Below, one piece after another: positions 61,130-64,000 of a DNA stretch of 64,000 nucleotides. The DNA is from Nitrobacter vulgaris (lineage in GTDB: Bacteria > Pseudomonadota > Alphaproteobacteria > Rhizobiales > Xanthobacteraceae). Every line of letters begins with the position of its first letter. Position 1 is the stretch's first letter. The DNA lies in NCBI RefSeq assembly GCF_031453995.1, contig NZ_JAVDPZ010000002.1:1-64000 (forward strand), read 5' to 3'. The translations under genes and the position numbers were made by a program. Below the pieces are notes generated by a model. It was not told the DNA's origin. It saw only the letters and a program-made list of their open reading frames with translations, and searched no databases.

Positions 61130-61382
61130 GCTGACGTCCGCTTGCCGTTAGGCGCCACCGTCGGCCAGCCAACGGTTAGCGTGCTGCAGACAACGTCTAC
61201 AACCCTGACTCGCGGACTCCCTCCGACAACAACCGCAATGCGATTACGTTACTGGAAAACCTGCGAAATTGGCAATTTCATGGTATCGTTATGACTCGCC
61301 AAACGCCTCGGCGGCATGTTATAGCAGCCTAAAAGCCTGACCGGCCGCACGCGCTGTAGCGCGAAAACCGGTATTGGGGTCG

Positions 61383-61586
61383 ATGGAGAAGGCGTTGAAG
61401 CATAAATTTATCGTTGGAGAAACGGTCCTTTTCACCGCGAGCAACGTGGCGCGCCCGGCTGCGAGCGGCACTTACGAGGTGATCCGGCAGCTTCCCACTG
61501 ATGGCGACGACTTTCAGTATCGGATCAAGAATTCGGCCGAGGCTTTCGAACGCGTCGCAAAGGAAAGCCAGCTCGCCGCCTGCTAG
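61383..61586 (+). CDS. Small conserved hypothetical protein
   Basis: 67 aa from ATG 61383; TTG 61374 adds three residues. It reads as one small beta-rich domain (HKFIVGETVLFTASNVARPAASGTYEVIRQLPTDGDDFQYRIKNSAEAFERVAKESQL), like a family I recall in Rhizobiales. Role unknown. It stands alone. Confidence 0.55.
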   Translation: MEKALKHKFIVGETVLFTASNVARPAASGTYEVIRQLPTDGDDFQYRIKNSAEAFERVAKESQLAAC

Positions 61587-61743
61587 GATCAGCGGCACGA
61601 TCGAGCTATTTTGCCCAGAACTCTCCGTAACGCACTGGTTTGGACTGATTTTGCCGTATTCCCGGATCATTGAATAGCCGGGCTTCATTGGCATTCGCCG
61701 ATTGTTTATGCTGGCTCACGGTTCGGCATGAGGGGCATCGAGC

Positions 61744-62694
61744 ATGAACTGGGCTTGGGTGACATCACTCGATCAATTCTGGCGTTCGCCGGCATTCCCC
61801 ATGTGGCTGACGCTTGCTGGGGCGGTTTTCTTCGCGTTCATTTTATTCCTGACGCTCATTCGTGCCGAGAAGTCGGTTGCCAACGGCGTTTTGGCCATCA
61901 TCACATTACTCGCGATCGGAGTTACGGCGGCTATTACGCTCCGAGGCTTCGAGTCGGACGGCGGCCGGATTTTGGATTCGAAAAACCGCGGCGCACCAAT
62001 GAACGTTGCGATGCCTGCGCTGTTCTGCATCGACGGGCTGGCTGGCGAACTAATTGAGAGCGCTTGCGAGAAGGCGCTGTTCGGGATGCCCGATACGGCG
62101 GCAGCCGCCGTTTCCTATGTTGCTTCGGAAATCAGCCGACTAAGGTCATTCGGCGACGTCGCTGCCGCCAATAGCGCCATGTCGCCGGAGTTAGAGGCAC
62201 TGCGGCGAGCGATCGAACGCGACCGTTATGGTCTGGTCGCCCATGTGTTGGTTGCGCGCGATCATTGCCAGCCGTCAGAATGTCCGGCTTTCCAATCGCT
62301 GACTGATCACAGTCGGATTGCAGCGAACATGGAGGAGCAGCTCTACGAAAAAATGGTGATGCGTCACGCATCGTCCTGGAACGCGCCAGCGGCAGCGACG
62401 CAGGCGGCCGAACCCGATCCGCCGGCGACGCCGACGCTCGCATCGGAGCCGACTGGCAAACCGACGACCATCGACTATCCGACCGCCGCGTCTATTCCAC
62501 CGATCAACATCATGACACCCGAGCCGGCGACGGGTACGGCGGCGGCCCCGCCAGCTTCGTCTTCGGCGGCCGCGCAGGCAACTCCGAAGCCGCGTCAACC
62601 GCATCCGACCGCGAAGAAGCCACCCGCACCGAAGCCGCACGCGGCACCGCCCGTCAGCCTTACGCCTCCTGCAGCACCATCGGCGCAGAACTAA
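61744..62694 (+). CDS. Membrane protein with proline/alanine-rich tail
   Basis: 316 aa. Two N-terminal membrane helices (MWLTLAGAVFFAFILFLTLI and GVLAIITLLAIGVTAAITLRGF) are followed by a helical domain with three to four cysteines (LFCIDG, ESACEKA, DHCQPSECPAF) and a long disordered Pro/Ala/Thr tail ending AAPSAQN. No family is recognised. The tail probably spans the periplasm or cell wall space. Confidence 0.55.
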   Translation: MNWAWVTSLDQFWRSPAFPMWLTLAGAVFFAFILFLTLIRAEKSVANGVLAIITLLAIGVTAAITLRGFESDGGRILDSKNRGAPMNVAMPALFCIDGLAGELIESACEKALFGMPDTAAAAVSYVASEISRLRSFGDVAAANSAMSPELEALRRAIERDRYGLVAHVLVARDHCQPSECPAFQSLTDHSRIAANMEEQLYEKMVMRHASSWNAPAAATQAAEPDPPATPTLASEPTGKPTTIDYPTAASIPPINIMTPEPATGTAAAPPASSSAAAQATPKPRQPHPTAKKPPAPKPHAAPPVSLTPPAAPSAQN

Positions 62695-62720
62695 AGCTCC
62701 GTTCAACAACTATCGCTGAC

Positions 62721-63158
62721 ATGCACCTCAACCTGGTCAAACTCGCCGTAGGCTGCGAATCCGTAAACGAGCTCAAGGGCTGGATAGCGGAGCGCATGAA
62801 GCAGGCGACCCGGAAAGGGTTGCCGCGCCATCATGTCCACATCACCCGGATGACACCGAAACGCGGCAAGGAATTGCTCGCGGGCGGCTCGCTTTATTGG
62901 GTCATCAAAGGTGAAATCGCGGCCCGGGAGAAGCTGATCGGCATCGAGCCGTTCCGCGACGGGGACGGCGTCGGTCGATGTCGTTTGGTCATGCAGCCGA
63001 AGGTAGTTGCCGTCAGGCCGCGCCCGATGCGCCCGTTTCAGGGGTGGCGTTATCTATCCGTTGCGGATGCCCCTCCCGACCTCGGCAGCAACGCCGCGAG
63101 CGTCGCGGCGATGCCCGAGCCCCTGCGCCGCGAATTGCGCGATCTGGGGCTGCTGTAA
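62721..63158 (+). CDS. DUF1489 family protein
   Basis: 145 aa. MHLNLVKLAVGCESVNELKGWI, HVHITRMTPKRGKELLAGGSLYWVIKG and FQGWRYL match DUF1489, a conserved alphaproteobacterial family of unknown function. It converges on panC with a 22-bp gap. Confidence 0.82.
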   Translation: MHLNLVKLAVGCESVNELKGWIAERMKQATRKGLPRHHVHITRMTPKRGKELLAGGSLYWVIKGEIAAREKLIGIEPFRDGDGVGRCRLVMQPKVVAVRPRPMRPFQGWRYLSVADAPPDLGSNAASVAAMPEPLRRELRDLGLL

Positions 63159-63180
63159 GCTGGAACAAGCGGGCGGGGAA

Positions 63181-64000
63181 CTAAACGCCGATGTTGTCGA
63201 TCAAACGGGTGGCCCCGATTTTCGCCGCGACCAGGAACCTGACCGGACCATCCTTTATCGAACGAACCGGTGACAGCGTTTCGGCGTGGCGGGCTTCGAA
63301 ATAATCGAGCGAGAAGCCCGCGTCCTCGATCGTTCTTGCCCCATCGGCCAAGACGGCTTCGAGATGATTGCCCTTTCGTAACCGCTCCGCCGCATCCTTC
63401 ATGACGCTATAGAGCGTCGGTGCGACAGCGCGCTGCTCGATCGACAGGTAGACGTTACGTGACGACATCGCGAGCCCGTCTCGTTCGCGCACGATCGGAA
63501 CTCCAATGATTTTCACGCCAAGATTGAGATCAGCCGCCATTCGCGTCACGACCTTGAGTTGCTGATAGTCCTTCTGACCAAACAGGGCGAGATCCGGCCG
63601 GCATTGAATGAACAGCTTGCCGACGACAGTGGTGACGCCACCGAAAAAATGCGGTCGGAAACGATCTTCAAGACCCGCCATGGCTGGTCCTTCAGTCGAT
63701 ATCCGGGTCGCGAAGCCTTGCGGGTACATGGCGCTGACGTCCGGATGCCATACCAGGTCGACCTTTGCCTCGGCGAGTTTGGCCATGTCGGCCTTCCAAG
63801 TTCGCGGGTACGATCCAAAATCTTCATGCGGCGCGAACTGGGTCGGGTTTACGAAAATTGAAACGACAACCTTTGACGCGCGCCGCTTTGCCTGACGCAC
63901 CAGCGCCAGATGCCCTTCGTGAAGGGCGCCCATGGTCGGCACTAAGGCAATGGTTGCTCGCCGAGCCCGCAGGCGCTCCAGGGCGCGGCGCAGCGAGGGA
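63181..64000 (-). CDS. panC: Pantothenate synthetase, 5' end cut by window
   Basis: VPTMGALHEGHLALVRQAK is the nucleotide-binding HIGH-like start region; FVNPTQFAPHEDFGSYPRT, KDYQQLKVVTRMAADL and GLAMSSRNVYLS follow, all typical of PanC. It condenses pantoate and beta-alanine with ATP. The frame continues past the Met at 63942 to the right edge (LRRALERLRARRATIALVPTM), so the true start lies outside the window and the first residues are missing. Confidence 0.93.
   Translation of the reverse strand, partial: PSLRRALERLRARRATIALVPTMGALHEGHLALVRQAKRRASKVVVSIFVNPTQFAPHEDFGSYPRTWKADMAKLAEAKVDLVWHPDVSAMYPQGFATRISTEGPAMAGLEDRFRPHFFGGVTTVVGKLFIQCRPDLALFGQKDYQQLKVVTRMAADLNLGVKIIGVPIVRERDGLAMSSRNVYLSIEQRAVAPTLYSVMKDAAERLRKGNHLEAVLADGARTIEDAGFSLDYFEARHAETLSPVRSIKDGPVRFLVAAKIGATRLIDNIGV

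Noticed and set aside
1..64000. CRISPR array
   Set aside because: No regularly spaced direct repeats of 20-40 bases were seen, and no cas genes.

Overview
The window looks like a chromosomal segment of an alphaproteobacterium of the Nitrobacteraceae (Bradyrhizobium, Rhodopseudomonas, Nitrobacter group). This is an inference from gene content and order (glyA-nrdR-ribD-ribE-ribH-nusB-thiL, rne next to amiC-mrcA-prfB, topA-rnr-DUF983), from high-GC coding, and from families typical of that group. No database search was possible.

Positions 1-7800 form an accessory, phage-like module. It holds the end of an IS21-type insertion sequence that has cut into a small PD-(D/E)XK nuclease gene, a terminase-type packaging operon (small protein, large terminase, hypothetical), a secreted protein, a possible rolling-circle Rep protein, and an AlpA/excisionase-like regulator. 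No capsid or tail genes are seen, which suggests a phage satellite or a decayed prophage.

Positions 7801-20161 form a discrete genomic island of about 12.3 kb. It is bounded by a 49-bp direct repeat of the 3' part of tRNA-Arg(TCG); the intact tRNA is at the right end. The integration operon (HTH protein, recombination-directionality-factor-like protein, tyrosine recombinase) abuts the tRNA. A serine recombinase lies behind a perfect 17-bp-arm inverted repeat. The cargo is an apparent restriction-modification system: a 1291-aa protein with an Xre/C-protein-like HTH and two tandem DNA amino-methyltransferase modules, each with a zinc ribbon, facing a convergent McrB-like AAA+ gene and a McrC-like DUF2357/PD-(D/E)XK nuclease gene. 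A GTP-dependent restriction system of the LlaI/LlaJI type is the closest known analogy; the fused control protein and double methyltransferase is the most unusual object in the window.

From 20.2 kb to the end is ordinary chromosome. It carries a TPR/beta-barrel protein and a CHASE2 adenylate cyclase, glutathione-dependent formaldehyde dehydrogenase, a 1-Cys peroxiredoxin, pccA, acylphosphatase, lipB, a FliN-like protein, tRNA-Leu(GAG) with a DUF4062 gene beside it, the glyA-nrdR-riboflavin-nusB-thiL cluster, RNase E, an amidase and PBP1A for cell wall, prfB with its programmed +1 frameshift, DUF983-rnr-topA, two polysaccharide deacetylases, an aldo/keto reductase, several conserved small proteins, and the start-truncated panC at the right edge. 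Copies of a dispersed palindromic repeat sit between genes.
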